Origin: Palsa-851 sp035534435
GTDB taxonomy: Bacteria; Chloroflexota; Dormibacteria; Aeolococcales; Aeolococcaceae
Assembly: GCA_035534435.1 (NCBI GenBank)
Contig: DATLRX010000033.1
Span: 1-64,000 of the forward strand
Direction: 5' to 3'
Length of the DNA: 64,000 bases
Part shown: positions 1-7,550 of the stretch, piece by piece
Layout of the letters: the number at the start of each line of letters is the position of its first letter
How positions within the stretch are numbered: position 1 is the first letter of the stretch
The notes under the pieces: generated by a model
Told to the model about the DNA's origin: nothing
Databases searched by the model: none
What the model saw: the letters and a program-made list of their open reading frames with translations, nothing else
Program-made: the position numbers and the translations under genes

Positions 1-49
1 CCTTGACGAATCCCGGCGGACGGCGCGCATACTCGACGCCGACAACTGA

Positions 50-200
50 ATAACGCTCCGGGTGACGGGAAGCCGGTGGGAATCCGGCGCTGTCGCGCAA
101 CTGTGAGCGGGGAGCCAGCGGCCATCGTGCCACCGGGAGCGATCCCGGGAAGGCGGCCGCCGTCGGCGTTGATCCGCAAGTCAGGAGACCGACCCGAAGT
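50..200 (+). promoter_or_regulatory. Cobalamin (B12) riboswitch
   Basis: The leader carries the landmarks of the cobalamin aptamer in order: a GGGAAGCCGGTGGGAATCC block at about 68-86, the core CGCGCAACTGTGAGCGGGGAGC at about 94-115 (quoted in part: CGCAACTGTGAGCGG), and the closing GCAAGTCAGGAGACC box at about 176-190 (the 'B12 box'). It lies directly upstream of a five-gene cluster for a surface binding system plus ECF importer. In the known family, ligand binding turns the downstream genes off, so these genes should be expressed when B12 is scarce. The 5' boundary is approximate, because the outer stem is not clear by eye. Confidence 0.93.
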
Positions 201-240
201 GTCGACCTCCATCCCCGCGCAAGACGGGAGGAAGCCTCAT

Positions 241-280
241 GCGGCGAGGACGACTCCAGCAGGGTGGAGTCCCTCGCCGC
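241..280 (+). promoter_or_regulatory. Strong hairpin between riboswitch and start codon (putative expression platform)
   Basis: Bases 241-249 (GCGGCGAGG) pair perfectly with 272-280 (CCTCGCCGC). After a 2-base bulge, 252-258 (GACTCCA) pairs with 265-271 (TGGAGTC) around a 6-base loop. No T-run follows, so this is not a classic intrinsic terminator. It sits one base before the GTGGGGA ribosome-binding site of the ATG at 294, which suggests translational control. The switching partner was not worked out. Confidence 0.5.
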
Positions 281-293
281 GTGGGGAACCGAC

Positions 294-1304
294 ATGGGCA
301 GAACCAGCAGAGTGGTCGCTCTCGCGACCGCCGCAGGTATGGGCGCGGCAGGAATTGCCGCATCGATCGGAAGCAGCCGAGCGGTCGCGCAGGTGGACCC
401 TGCATCGCACGCGATCGCGTACCTGCAGACGCAGCAGTCGGGCACGGACGGCTCGATCCCGGAGGGGTCGAGCACCATTGCGGTGAGCGCGCAGTACGCC
501 ATCGGCGCCGCCGCCGCCGGCTACGACCCCACCGTGCTCCGCCACGGCTCGGGACCCTCGGTGATGACCTATCTCGCCGCCCATGCGGCTGCCGCCTGTG
601 CCACCGCCGGCCCCTGCGGCTGGCTCATCCAGGCGGTGGTCGCCGCCCATCGCAACCCCAGCTCCTTCGGCGGCGTCAATCTGATCACCGCGCTCAACGC
701 CCTCTACCACGGCAAGACCGGCGTCTACGGTGACGGCGAGGCCTTCAGCGAGTCGCTCGCCGTCCAGGCCCTGGTCGCCGCCGGCCAGACCGTGCCCAGC
801 GCCGCCATCCATCACCTCGCCGCCGCCCAGGACAGCGATGGTGGCTGGGACTTCCTGCTCATCAAGGACGATCCCAACGGTGGCACCAACTTCGACACCA
901 GCGACACCAACTCCACCGCCATGGTGCTGATGGCGCTCAACGCCACCGGCAGGCGCGGGCGCAACGCCACCGCGCTCGCCTGGCTGCACACCCAGCAGGA
1001 CAGCGACGGCGGCTTCCCCTACCAGGCCGGAGCCGGGACCGATCCCGATTCCACCGCCCTGGTGCTGCAGGCGTTGATCGCCGCGGCCCGGAACCCGGTC
1101 GCCGCGAACTGGGCCATGGGGGGCAACACCGCGCTCGGCAGCCTGCTCGCCACCCAGGACAGCAACGGCGGCTACACCTTCCCCGGCGACACCGGCCCCG
1201 ATCCCTTCACCACCGCCCAGGTCCCGCCCGCGCTGGAACGGGCCGCGTTTCCCCTGACCTGCGGGCCCGCGCCGTGCTTCAAGGCCGGGGCGACGCTTCC
1301 GTGA
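294..1304 (+). CDS. Secreted alpha/alpha-toroid protein, intrinsic-factor alpha-domain-like (prenyltransferase/squalene-oxidase repeat)
   Basis: A 336-residue protein with an N-terminal signal peptide (positively charged start, hydrophobic stretch, cleavage expected after the AVA near residue 31). It contains at least four repeats of the toroid type, visible as YLQTQQSGTDGS, LAAAQDSDGGW, WLHTQQDSDGGF and LATQDSNGGY, spaced about 50-80 residues apart. This repeat family includes terpene cyclases and the alpha domain of intrinsic factor/transcobalamin. No terpene-cyclase DxDD motif is seen. Position behind a B12 riboswitch and before a DUF4430-like gene and an ECF importer points to corrinoid capture outside the membrane. 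The ATG at 294 is preferred over a GTG at 264 because it has a ribosome-binding site (GTGGGGA) and gives a clean signal peptide. Cobalamin binding is inference. Confidence 0.75.
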   Translation: MGRTSRVVALATAAGMGAAGIAASIGSSRAVAQVDPASHAIAYLQTQQSGTDGSIPEGSSTIAVSAQYAIGAAAAGYDPTVLRHGSGPSVMTYLAAHAAAACATAGPCGWLIQAVVAAHRNPSSFGGVNLITALNALYHGKTGVYGDGEAFSESLAVQALVAAGQTVPSAAIHHLAAAQDSDGGWDFLLIKDDPNGGTNFDTSDTNSTAMVLMALNATGRRGRNATALAWLHTQQDSDGGFPYQAGAGTDPDSTALVLQALIAAARNPVAANWAMGGNTALGSLLATQDSNGGYTFPGDTGPDPFTTAQVPPALERAAFPLTCGPAPCFKAGATLP

Positions 1305-1351
1305 GGTCGGCGCGCACGGTGTCATCAGCCCGCCTGTGCGCAGGGACCTCG

Positions 1352-2197
1352 ATGGTCCGAAGGCTTCTGCGCATCGCAGTCGTTGTGCCGCTGCTCGCGA
1401 TCGGGCTCGGCGCGGCATCCGCGGCCACGCACACGGGACCGGCCACACCGCTCTGCGCGGAGGCGGCTGCGGCGAACCACGTTGGGATCGTGATCGAGCA
1501 CGACACCACGGTGAAACATCAATGCGTCAGCTTCACGTCGACAACGATCCTGGCGCTCACCGTGCTGCAGGACAGCGGCTTCGAGTACGCCACGCAGTTG
1601 TACGGCGGTATCGGCGAAGCGGTGTGCCAGATCGACAATGTGCCGGCCCAGTACACAGCGTGCCTGCCGTCATCCGGCTCGTACTGGGTGTTCTTCGTCG
1701 CCGACGCGAGCGGGACATGGACCAGCGCGGCGCACGGCGTATCGGTGACGAGCCTGAGCGATGGCGATTACGTCGGCTTCAGGTATGACCCACTCGGCGG
1801 AGCGAATCCGCCGCCGGTGGCGCCGAGGGGGGTCTGTCCAAGCAGCACCCCGACGCCAACGCCGACTCCGCAGCCGACTGCCAGTGCTTCGCCGACGCCT
1901 CCTGGCACGACTCCTCCGTCCGGAACGCAGACGCCTGGACCAACCCAGGCGGGCAGATCAGCGACACCGGACCCCGCTGGAGGTGCGACAGCGGCTTCGT
2001 CACAAAGCCCTGGGTCGGCAAGCGCCTCAGGTGTGCTCGGAGCGTCGTCGCCCGCAGCGTCCCCTGTCGCAACACTCGGCGCTTCCACCACTGGTGCCGG
2101 CGGCGGACTGAGCCCTGCACTCGTGATCGCGATCCTGGCCATCGCCGCGCTGATCGGGCTTCTCGGCATCCAGGGGCTGCGACGGCGGCGGCAATGA
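1352..2197 (+). CDS. Membrane-anchored DUF4430-like protein (intrinsic-factor beta-domain-like)
   Basis: 281 residues. The order is: signal peptide ending near ASA; a globular domain of about 130 residues with a Cys pair (CQIDNVPAQYTAC) and an aromatic-rich end (SGSYWVFFVADA... then GDYVGFRYD), as in DUF4430/transcobalamin C-terminal domains; a long Pro/Thr/Ser-rich linker; a C-terminal transmembrane helix (LSPALVIAILAIAALIGLL) with a short Arg-rich tail. It is thus tethered to the outer face of the membrane on a flexible stalk. The start chosen has a good ribosome-binding site (AGGGA) and follows the toroid gene by 47 bases. The stop overlaps the next gene (ATGA). A role as partner of the toroid protein in B12 capture is inferred. 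Confidence 0.72.
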   Translation: MVRRLLRIAVVVPLLAIGLGAASAATHTGPATPLCAEAAAANHVGIVIEHDTTVKHQCVSFTSTTILALTVLQDSGFEYATQLYGGIGEAVCQIDNVPAQYTACLPSSGSYWVFFVADASGTWTSAAHGVSVTSLSDGDYVGFRYDPLGGANPPPVAPRGVCPSSTPTPTPTPQPTASASPTPPGTTPPSGTQTPGPTQAGRSATPDPAGGATAASSQSPGSASASGVLGASSPAASPVATLGASTTGAGGGLSPALVIAILAIAALIGLLGIQGLRRRRQ

Positions 2198-3018
2198 ATC
2201 CGAGAGCGCTTGGCGCGTGGGCACTGGCGGGCGTGACCATCGCGCTTGCGACCGGAAACCCGGTCTACCGCGTGCTCGTGCTGCTCTGCGCGCTCAACAT
2301 CCTGATCGCACTCCGCCGCCCTGGCATCTCCGTCCGGGGCCTGATCGTCGCCCTCATCGTCGCGGCAGCCATCGCCATCGCGACCACCACACTGGCAAGC
2401 CACACCGGGGTCCATGCCTTCCTCGTGCTGCCGGCGGGCATCCCGGTGATCGGTGGTCGGCTCACCTTGGAAGCTGCCTTCTTCGGCCTCTCCACCGGGA
2501 TCGGCATCGCGGCGGCGGTGCTCGCGGCGGCGCCGCTCTCGCTGGTCCTCGAGCCGCACGCGCTCGTCGATGCGCTGCCGGCCGCGCTCGCCCGCACCGG
2601 CGCCGCGATCGGTACCGCGCTCAACCTCATCCCAGGCATCGCCCGGAGCGCAACGGAGATCCGCGACGCGCAGCGCATGCGTGGCTGGCGCTCGCGGCGT
2701 GTCCGCGAATGGCCGGATCTCGCTGTGCCCGTCGTGCTGACGGCGCTTGAGGGGTCGATCACGCTGGCCGAGGCAATGGAGGCTCGCGGCTATGGATCCG
2801 GGACCCGAACCCACTACACGGCGGATGTGTGGCATCGCGCGGACATCGTCGTGGCGGCGTCGGCGGTCGCGGCCGCGGCGTTCTTCGTGGCACTGCGCAT
2901 CTCCGGAGTCATCAGCGACTGGTATCCGTTCCCCGACGTGACCGCCCCCCCGGTGAGCATCGCCGGGGTCGTCAGCTGCCTCGCGCTTGCCGCGCCGCTG
3001 CTGGTATGGCGGCGATGA
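2194..3018 (+). CDS. ecfT: ECF transporter transmembrane (T) component, CbiQ/EcfT family
   Basis: A 274-residue polytopic membrane protein with hydrophobic helices from residue 1 onward, a central polar segment and the two short Arg-containing coupling motifs expected of EcfT (QRMRGW near 165 and EARGYG near 193). The T component links the ATPases to the substrate-binding S component in the membrane. It starts inside the stop codon of the DUF4430-like gene (ATGA) and its own stop overlaps the ATPase start in the same way, so the genes are translationally coupled. Its substrate class is set by the riboswitch context (corrinoid), not by this protein. Confidence 0.88.
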   Translation: MNPRALGAWALAGVTIALATGNPVYRVLVLLCALNILIALRRPGISVRGLIVALIVAAAIAIATTTLASHTGVHAFLVLPAGIPVIGGRLTLEAAFFGLSTGIGIAAAVLAAAPLSLVLEPHALVDALPAALARTGAAIGTALNLIPGIARSATEIRDAQRMRGWRSRRVREWPDLAVPVVLTALEGSITLAEAMEARGYGSGTRTHYTADVWHRADIVVAASAVAAAAFFVALRISGVISDWYPFPDVTAPPVSIAGVVSCLALAAPLLVWRR

Positions 3019-4379
3019 CCGTCGCCTCGCTGCGGCGCTTCACGTATCGCTATCCGAATGCCGGTCAGCCTGCGCTCGATCGTGTCGATCTCGACGTGCC
3101 CGACGGCATCACGCTCGTCGCCGGTGCGTCCGGCAGCGGCAAGTCGTCGCTCCTCCGCGTCTTCAACGGCCTCGTCCCCCATTTCCACGGCGGCACCGTG
3201 TCAGGCTTCGCGGAGGTGTGCGGGCGCGACGTGGTCACCACGCCCACGCGGGTGCTCGCCACAGAGGTCGGATTCGTCTTCCAGGACCCCGAGCTGCAGG
3301 CGGTCTACCCAAGTGTCGAACGAGATGTCGCGTTCGGCCTCGAGAACATCGGCGCTGCGCCCGCACTGATGCACCGCCGGGTGGGTGAGGCGCTCGAAGT
3401 CGCCGGCATCGCGCACCTCCGCGGCCGCGCCGTGGCGACTCTGTCGGGAGGCGAGCGCCAGCGCCTCGCGATCGCGGGAGTCCTCGCCATGCGCCCGCGC
3501 CTTGTGGTGCTCGATGAACCGCTGTCGCAGCTCGACGACCAGGGAGCGGCGGCGCTCGTGGCGACGCTCATCGACCTCGCGAAGCAGGGCACTGCCATCG
3601 TGGTCGCGGAGCATCGATTCGAGAAGCTCGCCAGGGTGCCGGGACGGCGCATCGCGATCGGCGGCGGCAGGACGGTGAGCACGGACGCGCCGGCCGTCGT
3701 GCCTGCAGCGCTCGTCCGACCGCCGGTCGTGACCGCGCGCCCTCAGCCGACAGGAACGGTTGCATGGCGAGTCGACCACCTGGCGACCGGCCCCGCGCAC
3801 ACTCCCGTGCTCGAGGGGGTGACGCTCGAGGGCAGACGCGGTGAGGTGGTGGCGCTCGTGGGGCCGAACGGCGGCGGGAAGACGACGCTGCTGCGCACGC
3901 TCGCCGGGTTGCTCACCCCGATCTCCGGGACCGTCCAGCGAGCGCCGGGGCGGGTTGCGTTCTTACCCCAGAACCCGATGGCGCTCCTCCATCGCGCCAG
4001 CGTGGCTGCCGAGATCGCGTGGACGGTGCGGCGTGATGATCGGTCGGCGCGTGACGCGGCCGGCCTCATCAACGAGCTGGGCCTGACTCACATCGCTCAC
4101 CGCGATCCTCGCGATCTGAGCAGCGGCGAACGTCAGCGTGCGGCGATCGCAGCCGTGCTGGCCGGGTCGCCGCAGATCGCGCTGCTCGACGAGCCCACCC
4201 GGGGCATGGATGACGGCTCTCGCGATGCGCTCTGCCGCGTCGTCCTGCGCATGCGGGCCGCCGGATGCTCGATTGTTCTGGCCACACACGACATGAACCT
4301 TGCACGCTCGGTCGCTGACCGCGTCGTCAGCGCCGGCGCCGGTGTCGTGAGCGAGCTCGTTGCCGCAGGTGTTGCATGA
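3015..4379 (+). CDS. ECF transporter fused duplicated ATPase (A-A')
   Basis: 454 residues containing two complete ABC ATPase cassettes. Cassette 1 has Walker A GASGSGKSS, signature LSGGERQR and Walker B LVVLDEP. Cassette 2 has Walker A GPNGGGKTT, signature LSSGERQR and Walker B IALLDEP. Fusion of both ATPases in one chain is common in high-GC bacteria. It energises uptake through the T component. The ATG at 3015 overlaps the ecfT stop. An in-frame ATG at 3006 is an alternative start three codons upstream. Confidence 0.9.
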   Translation: MTVASLRRFTYRYPNAGQPALDRVDLDVPDGITLVAGASGSGKSSLLRVFNGLVPHFHGGTVSGFAEVCGRDVVTTPTRVLATEVGFVFQDPELQAVYPSVERDVAFGLENIGAAPALMHRRVGEALEVAGIAHLRGRAVATLSGGERQRLAIAGVLAMRPRLVVLDEPLSQLDDQGAAALVATLIDLAKQGTAIVVAEHRFEKLARVPGRRIAIGGGRTVSTDAPAVVPAALVRPPVVTARPQPTGTVAWRVDHLATGPAHTPVLEGVTLEGRRGEVVALVGPNGGGKTTLLRTLAGLLTPISGTVQRAPGRVAFLPQNPMALLHRASVAAEIAWTVRRDDRSARDAAGLINELGLTHIAHRDPRDLSSGERQRAAIAAVLAGSPQIALLDEPTRGMDDGSRDALCRVVLRMRAAGCSIVLATHDMNLARSVADRVVSAGAGVVSELVAAGVA

Positions 4380-5161
4380 GAGTCACCGCCATCTCGGTTG
4401 CCGGTCTTGCACTCTTCCTGTGGCCATTCGCAGCATCGGATTCGCCACCCGCCGCGGCGGCGGTCGCGCTGAGCATCGGCGTCGTCGCGGTGCTCGCGTT
4501 CGTGGAGGCGTCCACGCGCAAGCTCGACGCGCGCCGCTTCGCACTGCTCGCGGCCATCGCCTCCATCGACGCGGCGCTGCGCCTCGTGCTCGTCACCGGC
4601 CTCGGCGGGTTCAGTCCCATCTTCTTTCTCATCCTTGCCGCCGGCTACGTGTACGGGCCGTCGTACGGGTTCCTCGCCGGGTCGGTCGCGCTTCTTGCGT
4701 CGGCGGTGGCGACCGGCGGGATCGGGCCCTGGCTGCCCTACGAGATGATCGGGTGCGGGTTCGTCGGCCTCCTGGCCGGAGTCGCCGGCCTTCGGCGTAC
4801 CGGGGCGGTGAGCTGGAAGGACGTCGCGATCCTGGCCTGCGTCGGCGCGATCACCGGCTTCGCCTACGGTGCGCTGCTGGATGTGTGGGACTGGACAACG
4901 TTCTACCGGGGGACGCCCGGCTTTGGCTGGCAACCAGGGCTCACCTTCACGGGCGCGATCGCCCGGTTCGGCCGCTTCTACATGGCGACCTCGCTCGCGT
5001 ACGACAGCGTGCGTGCCGCCGGCAACGCGATCGCGGTCACCGTGCTCGGGGCACCGGTTCTCGCCGGGCTGATCCGCATGCGCTCACGCTTCAGCGTCGA
5101 GGTCGTGCAGGCCGATCGCGATCTCGATCCGCTGCCGGGGCTGGCCGCGACCCCGGGCTGA
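4376..5161 (+). CDS. ECF transporter substrate-binding (S) component, probable corrinoid specificity
   Basis: A 261-residue protein with about six hydrophobic helices and a short Pro-containing C-terminal tail, overlapping the ATPase stop (ATGA). Size, topology and operon position fit an ECF S component, the small membrane protein that binds the vitamin. Cobalamin or a related corrinoid is inferred from the riboswitch and the two surface proteins. I cannot assign it to a named S family such as CbrT from sequence alone. It ends the operon, and the next gene is convergent 10 bases away. Confidence 0.75.
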   Translation: MRVTAISVAGLALFLWPFAASDSPPAAAAVALSIGVVAVLAFVEASTRKLDARRFALLAAIASIDAALRLVLVTGLGGFSPIFFLILAAGYVYGPSYGFLAGSVALLASAVATGGIGPWLPYEMIGCGFVGLLAGVAGLRRTGAVSWKDVAILACVGAITGFAYGALLDVWDWTTFYRGTPGFGWQPGLTFTGAIARFGRFYMATSLAYDSVRAAGNAIAVTVLGAPVLAGLIRMRSRFSVEVVQADRDLDPLPGLAATPG

Positions 5162-5170
5162 ACCCGCGAA

Positions 5171-5542
5171 TCAGCCGGAGACGAGCGCCAGGATCGCGAA
5201 CACCGTCGCGATGATCGCCCCGGCAACGAGCGGGAGTTTCGAGACCGGCCACGGGGTGCGCCTGCTCACCGCGAACGTGATGCCGAGCGTCACCGCGACC
5301 CCGGCTGCGTACAGGTAGTGAAGCTCGTGCACCGGCCGGTGACCGCCGATGAAGAGCCCGGCGCCGAGGACGATCTGGATCGCGACGGCGAGCAGGAGCA
5401 GACGGAGATAGAGCTTGAGCACCACCCCGACGAAGGGGGTCACGAGCGATATCAGCGCCACGATCGCGCCGACGGCCGCAGCGACCGCGATGAAGAAGCC
5501 GACCTTGTCGTGGATGGTCGCCCAGTCGATGGACGCGAGCAT
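5171..5542 (-). CDS. Four-helix membrane protein of unknown function
   Basis: 123 residues forming four predicted transmembrane helices, with a His-rich loop between helices 2 and 3 (IGGHRPVHELHY). The ATG overlaps the stop of the upstream ferredoxin-NADP reductase (TGATG), so the pair is probably co-translated. The histidines and the redox neighbour would fit a small haem or quinone-linked protein, but there is no recognised motif and I do not assign a function. Confidence 0.7.
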   Translation of the reverse strand: MLASIDWATIHDKVGFFIAVAAAVGAIVALISLVTPFVGVVLKLYLRLLLLAVAIQIVLGAGLFIGGHRPVHELHYLYAAGVAVTLGITFAVSRRTPWPVSKLPLVAGAIIATVFAILALVSG

Positions 5543-6294
5543 CAATCGGGCCAGTACTGCTCTTCACGGATGGCTTTGTCGTCGAAACCCGCGCGGCGCA
5601 TGATCGCCCGTGCGCCGCTGATCATCCCGGGATGACCGCAGAGGAACACGCCGCCGTTGTCCGGCCGCATGCCAGCGGCATCGGCGTGCTTGCGGACGAC
5701 GTCCTCGACCCGGCCGCGCTCACCCGTCCAGTCCGGGTCCTCCCAGGGACGGCTGACCGTCGGGATGTACGTGAACCAATCGAACTCGCGCTCGAGCGCG
5801 GACAGCTCGTCGGCGTAGCCGAGCTCTTCGGACCTGGCGGCTCCCTGGAGGGTGATGATCGGCACGGGCGACCAGTCACCGGCCCGTGCGCGAGATGCCA
5901 GTGTTCTCAGGAGGCTGACGAACGGCGCGATCCCGGTGACCGTGGCAACGAACAGATGCGGCTGGTCGAGCATCGGCGCTTCACGCAGGAAGAGGCCCTT
6001 GGTTCGCTTGCGAACGATGAGCTCACCGCCGACACCGAGGGCGAACAGCGGATCCGAGAGCTCACCGTTGGGCACGCGCTCGATGAAGAGCTCGATCTCG
6101 TCCTCGGTCGGTGACGAGCAGATCGAATAGGGTCGCTCGATGATCCTGCCGTCCACCTGGAGACCCACGGTGACGTATTGACCGGGGCGATACGGCACCT
6201 CGGTCTCGGCTTGAATCCGGATGATCCAGAGATCAGTGGCCGGGTCACGACGCGAGACGACGGTTGCTGAGGCGTACTTCTCGGGATCGAACAT
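5542..6294 (-). CDS. fpr: Ferredoxin/flavodoxin-NADP(+) reductase
   Basis: 250 residues with the FNR fold in order: an FAD-binding barrel with RPYSICSSP near residue 70, a phosphate-binding GGELIVRKRTKG segment, the NADP-binding TGIAPFVSLLRT near 128, and a CGHPGMI element near 217. The protein ends in an aromatic-acidic tail (YWPD) as in bacterial Fpr proteins. It transfers electrons between NADPH and ferredoxin or flavodoxin in the cytoplasm. The ATG at 6294 (MFDPEKYASA) is chosen over longer frames because the barrel begins right after it. It is divergent from the S51 peptidase gene. Confidence 0.88.
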   Translation of the reverse strand: MFDPEKYASATVVSRRDPATDLWIIRIQAETEVPYRPGQYVTVGLQVDGRIIERPYSICSSPTEDEIELFIERVPNGELSDPLFALGVGGELIVRKRTKGLFLREAPMLDQPHLFVATVTGIAPFVSLLRTLASRARAGDWSPVPIITLQGAARSEELGYADELSALEREFDWFTYIPTVSRPWEDPDWTGERGRVEDVVRKHADAAGMRPDNGGVFLCGHPGMISGARAIMRRAGFDDKAIREEQYWPD

Positions 6295-6364
6295 GAGCGC
6301 GGTGAGAGTGTAGGGGGAAGCACTCGCGGCGCCTCTTTTGGCGAAACGGTACACACTGCCTGTA

Positions 6365-7075
6365 GTGATATACGGGCCTCTCGCCCTCGTCGGAGGCGAC
6401 GAGTTCCACCCGGGCAACGAGCGACAGGACGAAATCCTCCGTGATGCGTGCGCCGGCCGGCCAGCCTATGTGGTGGCCACAGCTGCGCAGGAATACGCGG
6501 CGGGAGCCGTCGAATCCGCTCGTGCCTGGTTCCGGGGCATCGGCCTCGAGGTCCGCGAGCTTCGCATCCGCAGCAAGGCGGACGCCGACTCGCCCCAGGT
6601 GGCGGAAGACGCCGCCGGTGCGGGTCTTGTGTACATCGCCGGGGGCGATCCCGGGTTCGTCGTCGAAACCCTTCGCTCCAGCCGGGTCTGGAAAGCGATC
6701 GCGGGCGCGTGGCGCGCCGGGGCGGCGCTCGCGGGCTCATCGGCGGGTGCGATGGCGCTCTGCCAGTGGTGCCTCGTCCAGACGAGCTGGCCCGGCGAGA
6801 TCGACGAGCGCTCGGTGGACGCCCTCGGCCTGATCCCCGGAACCGCGATCCTGCCCCACTTCGACGTCCTCGGAGATGCGTGGGTCACGTGGGCCCAGGA
6901 GGGCCTCGACGACAGCGCCAAGGTGGTCGGCATCGACGAGCGCACGGCGGCGGTCCTGCGCGACGGCCGGTGGGAGGTCATCGGACCGGGCGGTGTGACG
7001 GTTCTGCACGGTGGGTTGCGCAACCGCCACGTCGAAGGTGAATCGATCGAAGGAATGTCGAATCCGGAACCCTGA
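6365..7075 (+). CDS. Peptidase family S51 (cyanophycinase/dipeptidase E-like)
   Basis: 236 residues from GTG. The nucleophile elbow is clear: AGSSAGAMAL near residue 123, with the serine flanked by small residues. IAGGDPGF near 93 is the second family motif. Family members cleave Asp-containing dipeptides or cyanophycin-like substrates. No cyanophycin synthetase is in the window, so the substrate is open. A TACACT hexamer at 6350-6355 lies just upstream of the GTG, so the message may have almost no leader. A longer TTG start at 6338 is possible but less convincing. Confidence 0.82.
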   Translation: MIYGPLALVGGDEFHPGNERQDEILRDACAGRPAYVVATAAQEYAAGAVESARAWFRGIGLEVRELRIRSKADADSPQVAEDAAGAGLVYIAGGDPGFVVETLRSSRVWKAIAGAWRAGAALAGSSAGAMALCQWCLVQTSWPGEIDERSVDALGLIPGTAILPHFDVLGDAWVTWAQEGLDDSAKVVGIDERTAAVLRDGRWEVIGPGGVTVLHGGLRNRHVEGESIEGMSNPEP

Positions 7076-7171
7076 GGCCCCCCGGACCGTAATCCGAACG
7101 TAACCCTGGTCCGTTTACTTCTATGTAAGCCTGGATAACCTCTACAGCGAAGGATTCGAGAGACCACCGAC

Positions 7172-7510
7172 ATGAGCTTCAAAGGCGCAATCATCGACAT
7201 GGACGCGGCGAAAGCCCGCGCCGAAGACGAAAAGGCGCGGCGGCGGCTGCGCATTCAGCACGTGCAGCGTCTCGAGCGCGTGCTCGACAGCGTCGAGCAC
7301 CACAACCTGCAGCGCGATCGCCAGGTGCCGGCAGCAATGTGGCGCCAGCTCGCCGAACTCGAAGGGGTGCTTCCGGTACCCGCTCCACCCGCGCTCTGGC
7401 AGGCACGAAACACGGCGCGTCTTCACGACGCGCTGCTCGACTGGGAAGCCGACCTTCTCGACGAAGTCGCGCCGCATCGCGTCGCGTACGACGACACGCA
7501 CGACGACTGA
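7172..7510 (+). CDS. Small highly charged hypothetical protein
   Basis: 112 residues, with no signal peptide and no membrane segment. Residues 10-50 are strongly charged and helical (KARAEDEKARRRL...), as in a coiled coil. A Trp/Pro-containing middle and an acidic tail (YDDTHDD) follow. The gene stands alone between the S51 peptidase and the tyrosyl-tRNA synthetase, with 40 bases to the latter. I do not recognise the family. The clean start and codon use like its neighbours support a real gene. Confidence 0.6.
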   Translation: MSFKGAIIDMDAAKARAEDEKARRRLRIQHVQRLERVLDSVEHHNLQRDRQVPAAMWRQLAELEGVLPVPAPPALWQARNTARLHDALLDWEADLLDEVAPHRVAYDDTHDD

Positions 7511-7550
7511 CCCCTCACCCGCCCGAGCGGGTCTGGCACACTCAGCGCCC

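Noticed and set aside
294..1304. Terpene or squalene cyclase
   Set aside because: Only the toroid repeats fit; catalytic DxDD-type motif is missing, and it is secreted and under a B12 riboswitch.
237..1448. Long open frame antisense to the toroid gene (403 codons)
   Set aside because: Typical high-GC shadow: Gly/Ala/Arg-rich, no domain, while the other strand has clear repeats and a signal peptide.
7076..7171. Promoter before the 112-residue hypothetical gene
   Set aside because: TTTACT and TAACCT boxes can be drawn with a 16-base spacer, but both are too weak to list.
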